A stretch of 41,429 nt of DNA from Pseudogulbenkiania sp. (GTDB taxonomy: Bacteria; Pseudomonadota; Gammaproteobacteria; Burkholderiales; Chromobacteriaceae), in the NCBI GenBank assembly GCA_018260425.1, contig JAGLBD010000029.1, forward strand, positions 1 to 41,429. The letters run 5' to 3'. The notes beneath the pieces are model-generated. The model saw nothing but the letters and a program-made list of their open reading frames with translations, was not told the DNA's origin and did no database searches. Both the position numbers and the translations under genes were made by a program. Positions 33,669 to 41,429 of this stretch are shown here, in pieces (within the stretch, counting starts at the first letter, position 1; every line of letters begins with the position of its first letter).

Positions 33669-35057
33669 TCAGGCTTCGTTCAGGCGACGAAGCACTTCAT
33701 CCTTGCCGATCAGCGCCAGGACGGCATCGACCGACGGGGTCTGACTGGTGCCGCACACCAATACGCGCAACGGCATGCCCAACTGGCCCATTTTGATACC
33801 TTCATCAGAGCAGAACGGCTTGAAGAGATCGTGAATGGCTTCGGCGCTCCACACCTCCAGCGCAGCCAGACGTTCGGCAAACCGCGACATGCGTTCGCGG
33901 GTACCTTCCGGCAAATGCTTGGCGACCTCTTCGGCCGACGGTTCGCGACGACGATAGAAGTAATCGGCTTCCACGGCCAGCGCGTTGATGTCCTGAACAC
34001 GCTCGCGCAGCAAGGTCACGACTTCGCTCAGATCCGGGCCACCGGCTACGTCGATACCGGCGGCAACAAGACGCGGCAACAGCAGTCCGGCCAAACGGGC
34101 CGGATCGGCGGCCTTCATGTGCCGGGCATTCAGCCACAACAACTTTTCATGGTCGAAGCGCGATGCGGAGGCACTCACGGCAGCCAGATCGAACCACTCG
34201 ATAAACTGCGCCATGTCGAAGAATTCGTCATCGCCGTGCCCCCAGCCCAGACGCGCCAGATAGTTGAGCAGCGCCTCCGGCAGAATGCCCTGTCCGGCGT
34301 AGTCAACCACGCTGACAGCATCACGACGCTTGGACATTTTCTGGCCATCGGCGTTGAGAATCATCGGCAGATGACCGTAAACCGGCAACGGGGCACCCAG
34401 TACCTTGAGAATATTGATCTGGCGCGGGGTATTGTTGACGTGGTCGTCGCCACGGATCACATGGGTGATCTGCATGTCCCAGTCATCGACCACGACACAG
34501 AAATTATAGGTCGGGCTGCCATCGGTACGGGCAATAATCAGATCGTCGAGTTCTTCATTGCTGATCTCGATACGGCCTTTCACCGCATCGTCCCAGGCAA
34601 CCACACCCTCCAGCGGGGTACGGAAACGCACCACCGGCGTCACGCCGGCCGGCGGAGTCGGCAAGGTTTTGCCTGCTTCGGGACGCCAGCGGCGATCGTA
34701 ACGGGGTTTTTCGCCACGCGCTTCCTGATCGGCGCGCAAGGCTTCCAGCTCCTCTTTGCTGCAGTAGCAGTGGTAGGCATGGCCGGATTCCAGCAACTGC
34801 GCAATAACGTCCTTGTAGCGATCAAAGCGCTGCGTTTGGTAGAACGGGCCTTCATCATGGTCCAGCCCTACCCATTGCATACCGTCCAGAATCGCTTTCA
34901 CCGATTCAGGCGTCGAGCGTTCAAGGTCGGTATCTTCAATGCGCAGAACAAAAACACCGTTGTTCTTGCGGGCATAGGCCCAGGAAAACAGAGCGGTGCG
35001 CACGCCGCCAATGTGCAGGAAACCAGTGGGGCTCGGGGCGAATCGGGTACGGATCAT
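33669..35057 (-). CDS. gltX: Glutamyl-tRNA synthetase
   Basis: 462 residues, class I aminoacyl-tRNA synthetase. The HIGH motif is in [26 protein letters not shown] is in [14 protein letters not shown], and the catalytic domain carries [13 protein letters not shown]. The anticodon-binding C-terminal domain is helical, with a typical [22 protein letters not shown] end. It charges tRNA-Glu with glutamate. Length and motifs are normal. There is no clear Shine-Dalgarno sequence before the ATG, but the family start [12 protein letters not shown] fits. A sigma-70 promoter is visible upstream. Confidence 0.97.
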   Translation of the reverse strand: MIRTRFAPSPTGFLHIGGVRTALFSWAYARKNNGVFVLRIEDTDLERSTPESVKAILDGMQWVGLDHDEGPFYQTQRFDRYKDVIAQLLESGHAYHCYCSKEELEALRADQEARGEKPRYDRRWRPEAGKTLPTPPAGVTPVVRFRTPLEGVVAWDDAVKGRIEISNEELDDLIIARTDGSPTYNFCVVVDDWDMQITHVIRGDDHVNNTPRQINILKVLGAPLPVYGHLPMILNADGQKMSKRRDAVSVVDYAGQGILPEALLNYLARLGWGHGDDEFFDMAQFIEWFDLAAVSASASRFDHEKLLWLNARHMKAADPARLAGLLLPRLVAAGIDVAGGPDLSEVVTLLRERVQDINALAVEADYFYRRREPSAEEVAKHLPEGTRERMSRFAERLAALEVWSAEAIHDLFKPFCSDEGIKMGQLGMPLRVLVCGTSQTPSVDAVLALIGKDEVLRRLNEA

Positions 35058-35095
35058 GGTCGGGATACAGGTAAAGGCCTAAGCTTGGGACGCCT

Positions 35096-35124
35096 ATTGT
35101 AAACGTCGGGAAAAGCGCCCGCAA
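35096..35124 (-). promoter_or_regulatory. Sigma-70 promoter of gltX
   Basis: On the minus strand TTGCGG (35119-35124) and TACAAT (35096-35101) are separated by 17 bases. The transcript would start near 35089, about 32 bases before the gltX start codon. The -35 sits inside the lysE terminator stem. Confidence 0.6.
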
Positions 35125-35135
35125 ATCCCGGGCGC
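35111..35135 (-). terminator. Intrinsic terminator of the LysE-family gene
   Basis: GCGCCCG (35115-35121) pairs with CGGGCGC (35129-35135) around a seven-base loop, followed on the minus strand by TTTT. It starts six bases after the stop codon of the exporter gene. Confidence 0.7.
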
Positions 35136-35141
35136 CTCAGG

Positions 35142-35780
35142 TCAGGCCATGGCCTGGAATGCATCGAGGGAATTGGCTGGAATCATCTGCACCAACAACC
35201 ACATGGCGGTCATGGCCAGCATCGCGGCCATGGTGCAGTTAAAGGCACGCAGCCGCCATGGCTTGTGCAGAAAACGCCGGATCATCACGCCACCGCCAGC
35301 CCACACGGCAATGCACGGCAGAGAGGTGGCAAAGGTGATTGCCGCAAACAGGATCGCTGCATGCACGGCATTCATGCCGGCAGGCAAAAACACCATGGTG
35401 ATATTGAAACCCATCAGCCATACCTTGGGGTTCAGCCAGTTGAACAACACGCCACCGACAAATCCGATGGGGTTCGCTGCCGCCTTGTCGCCGGGTTTGC
35501 CGGCATGCGCCATGCCCCAGGCCAGCCAGAGCAGGTAAAGACAACCGATCAAGGCCAGCCACAACTGCATGGTCTCCATCCAGGCCACCAGATTGCCCAG
35601 CAACAGCGTGATGGCACCCACCTGAATGCCGAGACCCAATGCCATGCCCAACAGCGCCGGGATGGTTCGTGAAAAGCCGAAATTGACGCCCGACGAGGCC
35701 AGAACCAGATTGTTCGGACCGGGGGTAATCCCCATCACGACCAGATACATGACCAGCGGCAGAAAATTCATCAACGACAT
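35142..35780 (-). CDS. LysE/RhtB-family amino-acid exporter
   Basis: About 212 residues with six hydrophobic segments and the family signature VVMGITPGPNNLVLASSG at the N-terminus, then GFVGGVLFNWLNPKVWLMG in the middle. LysE/RhtB proteins export amino acids or related small molecules across the inner membrane. The frame runs on upstream beneath the divergent gene, but the family start is here. The three ATGs at 35789, 35780 and 35771 are hard to choose between, since none has a strong ribosome-binding site; I use the middle one. It is divergent from a MocR-type regulator with an inverted repeat between them, so it is probably that regulator's target. Confidence 0.88.
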   Translation of the reverse strand: MSLMNFLPLVMYLVVMGITPGPNNLVLASSGVNFGFSRTIPALLGMALGLGIQVGAITLLLGNLVAWMETMQLWLALIGCLYLLWLAWGMAHAGKPGDKAAANPIGFVGGVLFNWLNPKVWLMGFNITMVFLPAGMNAVHAAILFAAITFATSLPCIAVWAGGGVMIRRFLHKPWRLRAFNCTMAAMLAMTAMWLLVQMIPANSLDAFQAMA

Positions 35781-35854
35781 CCCGTCCATTTCGAATGGGA
35801 GGCATTTTACGCAGTGGCAAAAAAACGTAACAGATGCAAAAATACGAAATTGAA

Positions 35855-35890
35855 ACCATAACAGTTTGCCATTTTTCCAACTGTTATGGT
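35855..35890. promoter_or_regulatory. Operator-like inverted repeat between the LysE exporter and MocR regulator
   Basis: Perfect 12-bp arms (35855-35866 and 35879-35890, core CCATAACAGTT) flank a 12-base spacer, placing the arm centres two helical turns apart. The repeat lies in the divergent promoter region, 43 bases before the regulator start and about 75 before the exporter start. It is the obvious binding site for the regulator itself. Confidence 0.8.
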
Positions 35891-35933
35891 CCAAACCATG
35901 AAAAACTGTATCGCACCGCACAAGGAAACCGTG

Positions 35934-37355
35934 ATGGCCGAAGAACCGCGTTATCAGCAACTGATCAATGAGTGGATCACCCTGATACAAACCGGGGTGA
36001 TCGTGGCAGGGGAACGCATGCCGTCGGTGCGCAAAGCCTGCGACATGCACAAGGTCAGCCCCTCTACCATCCTGATGGCCTACCGGGCACTGGAAGATCG
36101 CGGTTTTATCGAGGCGCGCCCGCAGTCCGGCTTTTACGTCAAAAAAGCCCCGGCAGCCCTGCCACTGCCACGAATGCGCCGCCAGAGCGTGGCCAGCCCG
36201 AGCGGCGAAGTGGTGGATACCATCGAAGCCGTGATGACGGCACAGGCCATGGACGGCTATATCGACCTGTCGCTGGCCAGTCCACGCGGCAGTGACTTCT
36301 ATCCGACCACCCGCTTCAAACATACCCTCAACCGTCTGGTGCGCCAGCATCCGGAGCTGGCCACCGACTATCCGTTTCCGCCGGGATCGGAACGCTTGCG
36401 GCGCCAGATCGCGCAACGCACCGTGAGCTGGGGCTGCGTCCTGTCGGCGGATGACATCCTTATCACCAACGGCTGCACCGAAGCACTGCAATTGGCGTTG
36501 CGGGCCGTCTGCAAACCTGGCGATACCGTCGGCCTCGAATCCCCCACCTATTTCGCTTTGCTGCCCCTCTTCAAAAGCCTCGGCCTGTCGACCATTGAAA
36601 TCCCCACTCACCCCGAAACCGGTCTGTCTCTGGACGCACTGGAAATGCTGTTGGTCGAGAAACGGCTCAATGCCATTGTTGCCATGCCGACCGTACACAA
36701 CCCGCTGGGCAGTACCATGCCGCTCGACGCAAAAAAGCGTCTGGCCCGCCTGGTCAACGAGCACAAGATCCCGTTGATCGAGGATGCTCCGCACGCTGAT
36801 CTGTTTTATGGAACGGCTGCACCGGATGCGGTCAAGGCATTCGACAGCGATGGCTGGGTGCTACTCTGCTCGAGTTACAGCAAGACACTGGCACCGGGCT
36901 TCCGCATTGGCTGGCTGGCGGCCGGCCGCTATCACCGCGATGTAATGCGATTGAAGTTTGCCAGTTCGCTGGCCCAACCGCGCTTGCTGGAAGAGACACT
37001 GGCCGATTATCTGGAAACGGGGGGGTATGACCATCACCTGCGCCTGTTGCGGCGGCACTTCATGGGACAGATGGACAAATTGCGCGACTTCGTCGCACAC
37101 CATTTTCCGGCAGGAACGGGGGCAACGGCGCCAAGCGGGGGATGTTTGCTGTGGGTGGAGTTACCGAGCGGCACAGATACGCTGGAATTATTTCGCGCGC
37201 TGCTGGAAGAACGCATCACCGTGGTACCCGGCGTCATGTACTCGGCGCGCGGCCGCTACCGGAACTGCTTGCGTCTGTCCGGGTGTTATCCTTGGACAGA
37301 CGCCTACCAGCGGGCCTTGCTGCGTGTCGCCGAACTGGCGGCAGAGATGAATTGA
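35934..37355 (+). CDS. MocR-type GntR regulator with aminotransferase domain
   Basis: 473 residues. The N-terminal GntR winged helix (about 5-70) contains AGERMPSVRKACDMHKVSPSTILMAYRALEDRGFIEARPQSGFYV. A fold-type I PLP-dependent aminotransferase-like domain (about 105-470) has PFPPGSERLRRQIAQR, the glycine-rich NGCTEALQLALRA, PTVHNPLGSTMP and the PLP-lysine in SSYSKTLAPGFRIGW. MocR proteins sense PLP-linked amino compounds and control nearby transport or vitamin genes. I start at the ATG with AAGGA seven bases upstream; an earlier ATG lies inside the operator. It is divergent from the LysE exporter, its likely target. The effector is unknown. Confidence 0.92.
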   Translation: MAEEPRYQQLINEWITLIQTGVIVAGERMPSVRKACDMHKVSPSTILMAYRALEDRGFIEARPQSGFYVKKAPAALPLPRMRRQSVASPSGEVVDTIEAVMTAQAMDGYIDLSLASPRGSDFYPTTRFKHTLNRLVRQHPELATDYPFPPGSERLRRQIAQRTVSWGCVLSADDILITNGCTEALQLALRAVCKPGDTVGLESPTYFALLPLFKSLGLSTIEIPTHPETGLSLDALEMLLVEKRLNAIVAMPTVHNPLGSTMPLDAKKRLARLVNEHKIPLIEDAPHADLFYGTAAPDAVKAFDSDGWVLLCSSYSKTLAPGFRIGWLAAGRYHRDVMRLKFASSLAQPRLLEETLADYLETGGYDHHLRLLRRHFMGQMDKLRDFVAHHFPAGTGATAPSGGCLLWVELPSGTDTLELFRALLEERITVVPGVMYSARGRYRNCLRLSGCYPWTDAYQRALLRVAELAAEMN

Positions 37356-37360
37356 CCCGC

Positions 37361-38251
37361 TTAACCCCGCGACGTCGCCGAGCGCGGAGGGCCCGGTTCC
37401 CGTGTCGGGCTATCCGTCCCGGCCGGCGGGGCCGCGACAGTGGTAGGACCGTCTTCGCGCAACGGTGATGACAACCAGCGCACCGCCAGCCAGGCGGTAT
37501 CGGTCTTCGCCTCCCGGGGAGAACGACAACTCAGGCAGACCGGCTTGCCGCTGCGCTCGCGCAGTGCGACATCGACCCGTTTGCCATGCAGGCTACGATT
37601 ATTGTCACGCTGCCAGCCCAGCAAGGTATCCGCCAGCAAACGCGGCGACACATCGTCATGTTCGTAGAGATTACGATACGCCGTCAGCCATAAATCCCCG
37701 TTACCATCCTGATCGAGCAGCACGGTCTGGTAGGTCACGGTAACCGGCGTTCCCCGGGCGATCTCGTCCGCCAGTGCCAGCACATCATCGTTTTTCATCC
37801 GCACGCACCCATGGCTGCGGAACCCCGGCACGCTGCCGGGCGCATTGGTGCCATGAATCCCCAGTCCCAGTCCGGCTTCGCCGAAGCGGATGAACATGCG
37901 CCCCAATGGATTGTCGGGGCCGGGAGGCACAATACTCTGGACGACCTTGCCCTTGGTTTTCATTTCGTTCTGGATGGAGCGCGGCACATGCCAGGACGGA
38001 TCCTTGTACATGCCGGTCACTTCGAACGTACCGGTCGGCGTACGGGTCAGCATCTTGCCGACCGCCACCGGCCAGGAGCGGATCAATTGCCCTTTGTCGA
38101 ACAGGAAAAGACGAGTCTGCGGCAAGTTGATGACAACCTGTCGCCCCTCTTCGCTGACAGCGACATCCGGCAGGGGAATTTCCGCCAGCACGGTTTTCGT
38201 CGCGATCAACATCAAGCCGAAACCGGCCAGCAATACGTATTTTGACTTCAT
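37361..38251 (-). CDS. L,D-transpeptidase (YkuD family)
   Basis: 296 residues with an N-terminal signal peptide (cleavage near VLAE, residue 23) and a YkuD domain (about 38-175): VVINLPQTRLFLFDKGQLIRSWPVAVG, TPTGTFEVTGM, and the catalytic HGTNAPGSVPGFRSHGCVRM with His and Cys. Such enzymes make meso-DAP to DAP cross-links, or attach proteins to peptidoglycan, in the periplasm. The chosen ATG has GGA nearby. After the domain comes an unusually long C-terminal part (about 120 residues). It contains LSCRSPREAK and a Pro/Thr-rich tail that I cannot assign. It converges on the MocR-type gene with five bases between stops. Confidence 0.9.
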   Translation of the reverse strand: MKSKYVLLAGFGLMLIATKTVLAEIPLPDVAVSEEGRQVVINLPQTRLFLFDKGQLIRSWPVAVGKMLTRTPTGTFEVTGMYKDPSWHVPRSIQNEMKTKGKVVQSIVPPGPDNPLGRMFIRFGEAGLGLGIHGTNAPGSVPGFRSHGCVRMKNDDVLALADEIARGTPVTVTYQTVLLDQDGNGDLWLTAYRNLYEHDDVSPRLLADTLLGWQRDNNRSLHGKRVDVALRERSGKPVCLSCRSPREAKTDTAWLAVRWLSSPLREDGPTTVAAPPAGTDSPTREPGPPRSATSRG

Positions 38252-38337
38252 AATTCCGGGCCTACGCAAAAAAACTCTGCGCGAAACGCCACTTTTTGAG
38301 AAAATCCCACCTTTAGTGGTTGATTTGACGAGAAAAC

Positions 38338-39903
38338 ATGAATTCGTCCCAAACTATCGCCCTGGTGGAGTCGTTGGACCACGAGGGCCGCGGGGTTGCC
38401 CGCGTCGACGGCAAGACCATCTTCATCGACGGTGCACTACCTTACGAAAAAGTACTATACAGTGCCTATCGAAAAAAACCCACCTACGAACAGGCTGATA
38501 CGACAGCGGTTCTGAAGGAGAGTTTCGTTCGCACCACACCGCGCTGCCCGCATTTCGATGTGTGCGGTGGCTGCTCCATGCAACATGTCGAGTTCAGTGC
38601 ACAGGTCGCGATCAAACAGCGCGTGCTGGAAGACAACTTCAAGCATATCGGCAAGGTCTCGGCCCGGCAAATGCTGCCACCGATCGCCGGTCCGGCCTGG
38701 GGCTATCGCCACCGTGCGCGCCTTTCGGCTCGCTTCGTCGACAAAAAAGGCGGCGTACTGGTCGGCTTCCACGAAAAACGGTCGAGCTACATCGCCGAAA
38801 TGCGCGAATGCCATATCCTGCCTCCGCATATCTCGGCGTTGATCATGCCGCTGCGTGAAATGATTGCCACGCTGTCGATCCGGGACCGCATGCCGCAGAT
38901 CGAACTGGCCGTCGGCGACCAGGTGGATATTCTGGTGTTCCGCAACATGGATGCCATCACCGCCAAAGACGAGACGATTCTCAAGCAGTTTGCCGACACG
39001 CATCGTAGCGCCGACCGTCCGCTGCAAATCTGGCTGCAGCCCAAAGGACCGGAGACCTGCTACCCGATGTATCCGCTGGATGCACCGCGGCTGACCTACA
39101 CGATCCCGGAATACCGGATCGAGATGCCCTATTACCCGACCGAATTCACCCAGGTGAATCCGCGCATCAACGCGGTGATGGTCGCTCGCGCCCTTAAGCT
39201 GCTTGACCCGCAACCGGGTGAACGCATTGCCGACATGTTCTGCGGCATCGGCAACTTCACCCTGCCCATCGCCCGCAGCGGCGCCACCGTGCATGGCATG
39301 GAAGGCAGCGAGGCCCTGGTCAAGCGTGCCATCGAAAATGCCACGCACAATGGTTTGCAGGAACGTGTCAGCTATGAAATGGCCAATTTGTTCGAAGTGA
39401 CCGACGAGTCATTCGAAAAACTGGGCAAGTTCGACAAGATGCTGGTGGATCCGCCACGCGACGGTGCGGTGCAATTGCTCAAGGCCATCACCGAAGAAAC
39501 CGCTCCGCAACGGATTGTCTACGTTTCCTGTAACCCGGCAACTCTGGCGCGCGACGCCGGCATTCTGGTCAACCTCAAGGGCTACACTCTCAAGTCGGCC
39601 GGGATCATCAACATGTTCCCGCATACCGCCCACGTCGAGTCGGTCGCCCTGTTCGAAAAGACCGGCCCGTGCAAGTCCAAGGCAGAGATGAAAGCCATGG
39701 AAGAGGCCGAAGAGGCTGAGCGCGAAGCCCGCAAGGCGGCCAAGAAAGCCCGCGAGAAAGCGGCCATGGAAGCGAAAAAGCAGGAAGAAGCCGAACGCGC
39801 CGCCAAGAAACAGGCCCGACTTGACCACTATCTGGCCAACAAGGACTACTACGACAAGCGCAGTGCCGACAAACAGGCACGTGAGCAAAACGGAGAAGTC
39901 TGA
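38338..39903 (+). CDS. rlmD: 23S rRNA (uracil-1939-C5)-methyltransferase RlmD
   Basis: 521 residues. A TRAM domain (about 5-60) is followed by a 4Fe-4S cluster region [14 protein letters not shown] with a later Cys in ECHILPP. The S-adenosylmethionine methyltransferase domain has [37 protein letters not shown] and the catalytic Cys in [14 protein letters not shown]. It methylates U1939 of 23S rRNA. The last roughly 80 residues are a Lys/Ala/Glu-rich helical tail ([20 protein letters not shown]) not found in the E. coli enzyme. The start follows a GAG-containing site and is divergent from the L,D-transpeptidase gene. Confidence 0.94.
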   Translation: MNSSQTIALVESLDHEGRGVARVDGKTIFIDGALPYEKVLYSAYRKKPTYEQADTTAVLKESFVRTTPRCPHFDVCGGCSMQHVEFSAQVAIKQRVLEDNFKHIGKVSARQMLPPIAGPAWGYRHRARLSARFVDKKGGVLVGFHEKRSSYIAEMRECHILPPHISALIMPLREMIATLSIRDRMPQIELAVGDQVDILVFRNMDAITAKDETILKQFADTHRSADRPLQIWLQPKGPETCYPMYPLDAPRLTYTIPEYRIEMPYYPTEFTQVNPRINAVMVARALKLLDPQPGERIADMFCGIGNFTLPIARSGATVHGMEGSEALVKRAIENATHNGLQERVSYEMANLFEVTDESFEKLGKFDKMLVDPPRDGAVQLLKAITEETAPQRIVYVSCNPATLARDAGILVNLKGYTLKSAGIINMFPHTAHVESVALFEKTGPCKSKAEMKAMEEAEEAEREARKAAKKAREKAAMEAKKQEEAERAAKKQARLDHYLANKDYYDKRSADKQAREQNGEV

Positions 39904-40064
39904 CCCGGTTCCGGTCCCCAGCCTAAATGAATGGCCGGGGACCGGACTTGCCGTACTCGCTGTCGCTTTACCCGTCGTTTTCTGCAGCACGTCATCGCGC
40001 CTCTCCCGGAAGCCCCTCGTTGCCGCCACGCTCGACCCGTAACACCGTGCGTCAGGAACCCTTA
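39904..40064. other. Gap between rlmD and the palindrome
   Basis: This stretch holds the hairpin listed separately and no convincing gene. Confidence 0.5.
39910..39946 (+). terminator. GC-rich hairpin after rlmD, possible factor-dependent terminator
   Basis: TCCGGTCCCC (39910-39919) pairs with 39937-39946, extended by three more pairs after one mismatch. It starts seven bases after the rlmD stop. There is no U-run, so it may work as an RNA 3' end stabiliser or with Rho. Confidence 0.5.
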
Positions 40065-40090
40065 TTAAATTAACCAATTGGTTAATTTAA
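40065..40090 (+). promoter_or_regulatory. 26-bp perfect palindrome, TetR-type operator
   Basis: A perfect 26-bp palindrome centred between 40077 and 40078, whose core is TTAACCAATTGGTTAA. This sequence type is typical of TetR/AcrR-family operators. It is about 70 bases before the start of the MFS transporter gene and is likely its control site. No TetR gene is present in the window on either side. Confidence 0.75.
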
Positions 40091-40159
40091 ATAGTCAATT
40101 TGTCTGACCTTGCGCCAGCAGGTCAAATAGACCCACACCACATCTCGAGACTGACTGAT

Positions 40160-41377
40160 ATGACCCCCGCTTTGCCCCCGTCTACCTCACGCCCCGTCTG
40201 GCTGATTCTTGCCTTGATTTTCGCCGGGTTGAACCTTCGCCCCTCGATGGCCGCTATCGGCCCGCTGCTCACGCCAATCCGCCACTCACTGCCGATGAGC
40301 TTCACCCTGCTCTCCCTGCTCACACTATTGCCGGTATTGGCAATGGGACTTGCGATGAATGCGGGCGGGACACTGGCTGCGCGCTTTGGGGAACATAGAA
40401 CGGTTGCGGCCTCTCTGGCCCTGATCGGCCTCTCCAGTCTTGCTCGCCTGTGGGCCGACAGTGCAGCGGCTTTGCTGCTGACCGCAGTGACCGCCGGTGC
40501 CGGCATTGCCGTCATTCAAGCGACCCTACCGGGGATTGTGAAACACCATTTCGCCCGGTCGGTGTCCTTGCTGATGGGGATCTATGTCACAGCCATCATG
40601 GCCGGTGCGGCCTTTGCCGCGGCCCTGTCGCCGACCATCGAACAACACACCGGTCATTGGCAAGTCGCGCTGGCAGTGTGGTCCGCCTTGTCGGCACTGG
40701 GTTTGGCAATCTGGTTCATGGTGCGCGATGCCGTCGGCAATGAAAAACCCAAGCTACAAAAAAGTGCCCCGTCCATGCGTTTTTCCACATCGCCGCGCGC
40801 CTGGCTGCTCGGGGTATTTTTTGGCTTGGGTACCTCATCCTATACCTGCGCCCTGGCCTGGCTGCCGCCCTATTTCGTTGAACTGGGCTTCAGTGAAACC
40901 CGTTCCGGAATGATGCTGGCCTTTCTCACCACGCTGGAAGTGATCTCGGGCATGACCCTTCCGGCACTGGCACAGCGTTCGCCGGATCGACGCAAATGGT
41001 TGCTGCTGGGACTGACCAGCACCATTGCCGGTTTTAGCGGTTTGTTGATCGCACCGGCGGCCCTGCCGCTCCTGTGGACCGGCTTGCTGGGCTTTGGTAT
41101 CGGCGGAGTCTTTCCCTTGACGCTGATCGTGACGCTGGACCACCTGCCCGATGCCCGCAAAGCCGGTCAACTGGCCGCCTTTGTGCAGGGTGCCGGCTAC
41201 ATCATCGCGGCCTTTTCTCCACTGGCCGCCGGGATCATTCGCGACCAGACCAACGGGTTTGCCGGGGCATGGCTGATGCTGCTGGGTGTCACGCTGGCTA
41301 TGCTGCTGATGGCGATCCGTTTCAATCCGGCCCATTATCACGACCTGTTCAAGGAAAAAACGGGGTCGGCGAACTAA
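40160..41377 (+). CDS. MFS transporter, CynX/NimT-like
   Basis: 405 residues with 12 hydrophobic segments. The N-terminal helix FAGLNLRPSMAAIGPLL is characteristic of the CynX/NimT group of the major facilitator superfamily (cyanate, 2-nitroimidazole and other anion transporters). It is followed by NAGGTLAARFGEHR in the loop motif and GFGIGGVFPLTLIVTLDHLPDARKAGQLAAFVQGAGYIIAAFSPLAAG near the C-terminus. The substrate cannot be deduced. The first ATG has a weak GAGA site; a TTG 20 codons upstream is in frame but lies right after the operator palindrome. The gene is complete, with 52 bases to the window end in which I see nothing. Confidence 0.85.
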   Translation: MTPALPPSTSRPVWLILALIFAGLNLRPSMAAIGPLLTPIRHSLPMSFTLLSLLTLLPVLAMGLAMNAGGTLAARFGEHRTVAASLALIGLSSLARLWADSAAALLLTAVTAGAGIAVIQATLPGIVKHHFARSVSLLMGIYVTAIMAGAAFAAALSPTIEQHTGHWQVALAVWSALSALGLAIWFMVRDAVGNEKPKLQKSAPSMRFSTSPRAWLLGVFFGLGTSSYTCALAWLPPYFVELGFSETRSGMMLAFLTTLEVISGMTLPALAQRSPDRRKWLLLGLTSTIAGFSGLLIAPAALPLLWTGLLGFGIGGVFPLTLIVTLDHLPDARKAGQLAAFVQGAGYIIAAFSPLAAGIIRDQTNGFAGAWLMLLGVTLAMLLMAIRFNPAHYHDLFKEKTGSAN

Positions 41378-41429
41378 GCGCTGACGATCGAGCACCAAAC
41401 CATTCCTGCCAAAAACAACACCCCGCCGC

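Noticed and set aside
35781-36794. Upstream extension of the LysE-family frame
   Set aside because: The extra residues have no family match and lie antisense to the MocR-type gene; the family start is near 35780.

Overview
The window looks like a chromosomal segment of a motile Gram-negative betaproteobacterium. The protein sequences and gene order suggest the Neisseriales, in the Chromobacteriaceae (Chromobacterium-like) group. That is an inference from a GC-rich genome with a complete lateral or polar-type fli cluster, the pepP-ubiH-ubi block, a bacterial acyl-CoA-binding protein and a TonB system. I see no rRNA, tRNA, CRISPR array, transposase or integrase, so this is mostly core chromosome.

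Left end (1-1777): a minus-strand exbD-tonB-receptor iron-uptake operon whose receptor gene runs off the edge. It is preceded by an AT-rich, gene-free stretch carrying three short palindromes. From 1778 to 8900, still on the minus strand, come a DHA2-type multidrug exporter behind its own operator-like inverted repeat, an acyl-CoA-binding protein, the disulfide isomerase DsbC, two ubiquinone-pathway flavin hydroxylases, aminopeptidase P and the YebC-family protein.

Flagellar block (8981-22174, minus): a complete run from fliE to fliR, encoding the MS ring, C-ring rotor, export ATPase complex, hook-length ruler and export gate. Most genes overlap or sit a few bases apart. Upstream of it are an NtrC-type sigma-54 activator (FlrC/FleR-like) and, where a sensor kinase is often found, a CheB methylesterase domain without a receiver domain. 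Next come a low-molecular-weight tyrosine phosphatase and uvrB.

Middle (24890-33593): a PBP7-type endopeptidase; a detached flgP-flgT operon for outer-membrane-associated basal-body parts, behind a near-consensus sigma-28 (FliA) promoter; and, divergently, a 1503-residue hemerythrin/PAS/GAF/GGDEF/EAL protein in which both the GGDEF and the EAL active sites are degraded. The last gene overlaps tail to tail with a 46-codon membrane or secreted peptide gene. That peptide's upstream region repeats the 11-base -10 region of the flgP promoter. A periplasmic solute-binding protein follows.

Right end (33669-41429): gltX, a LysE-family exporter divergent from a MocR-type regulator with a 12-bp inverted repeat between them, an L,D-transpeptidase, the rRNA methyltransferase RlmD, and a CynX/NimT-type MFS transporter behind a 26-bp perfect palindrome typical of TetR-family operators. 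The most interesting points are the doubly degenerate c-di-GMP protein beside the FliA-controlled flgPT operon, the associated small gene, and the receiver-less CheB coupled to the flagellar activator.
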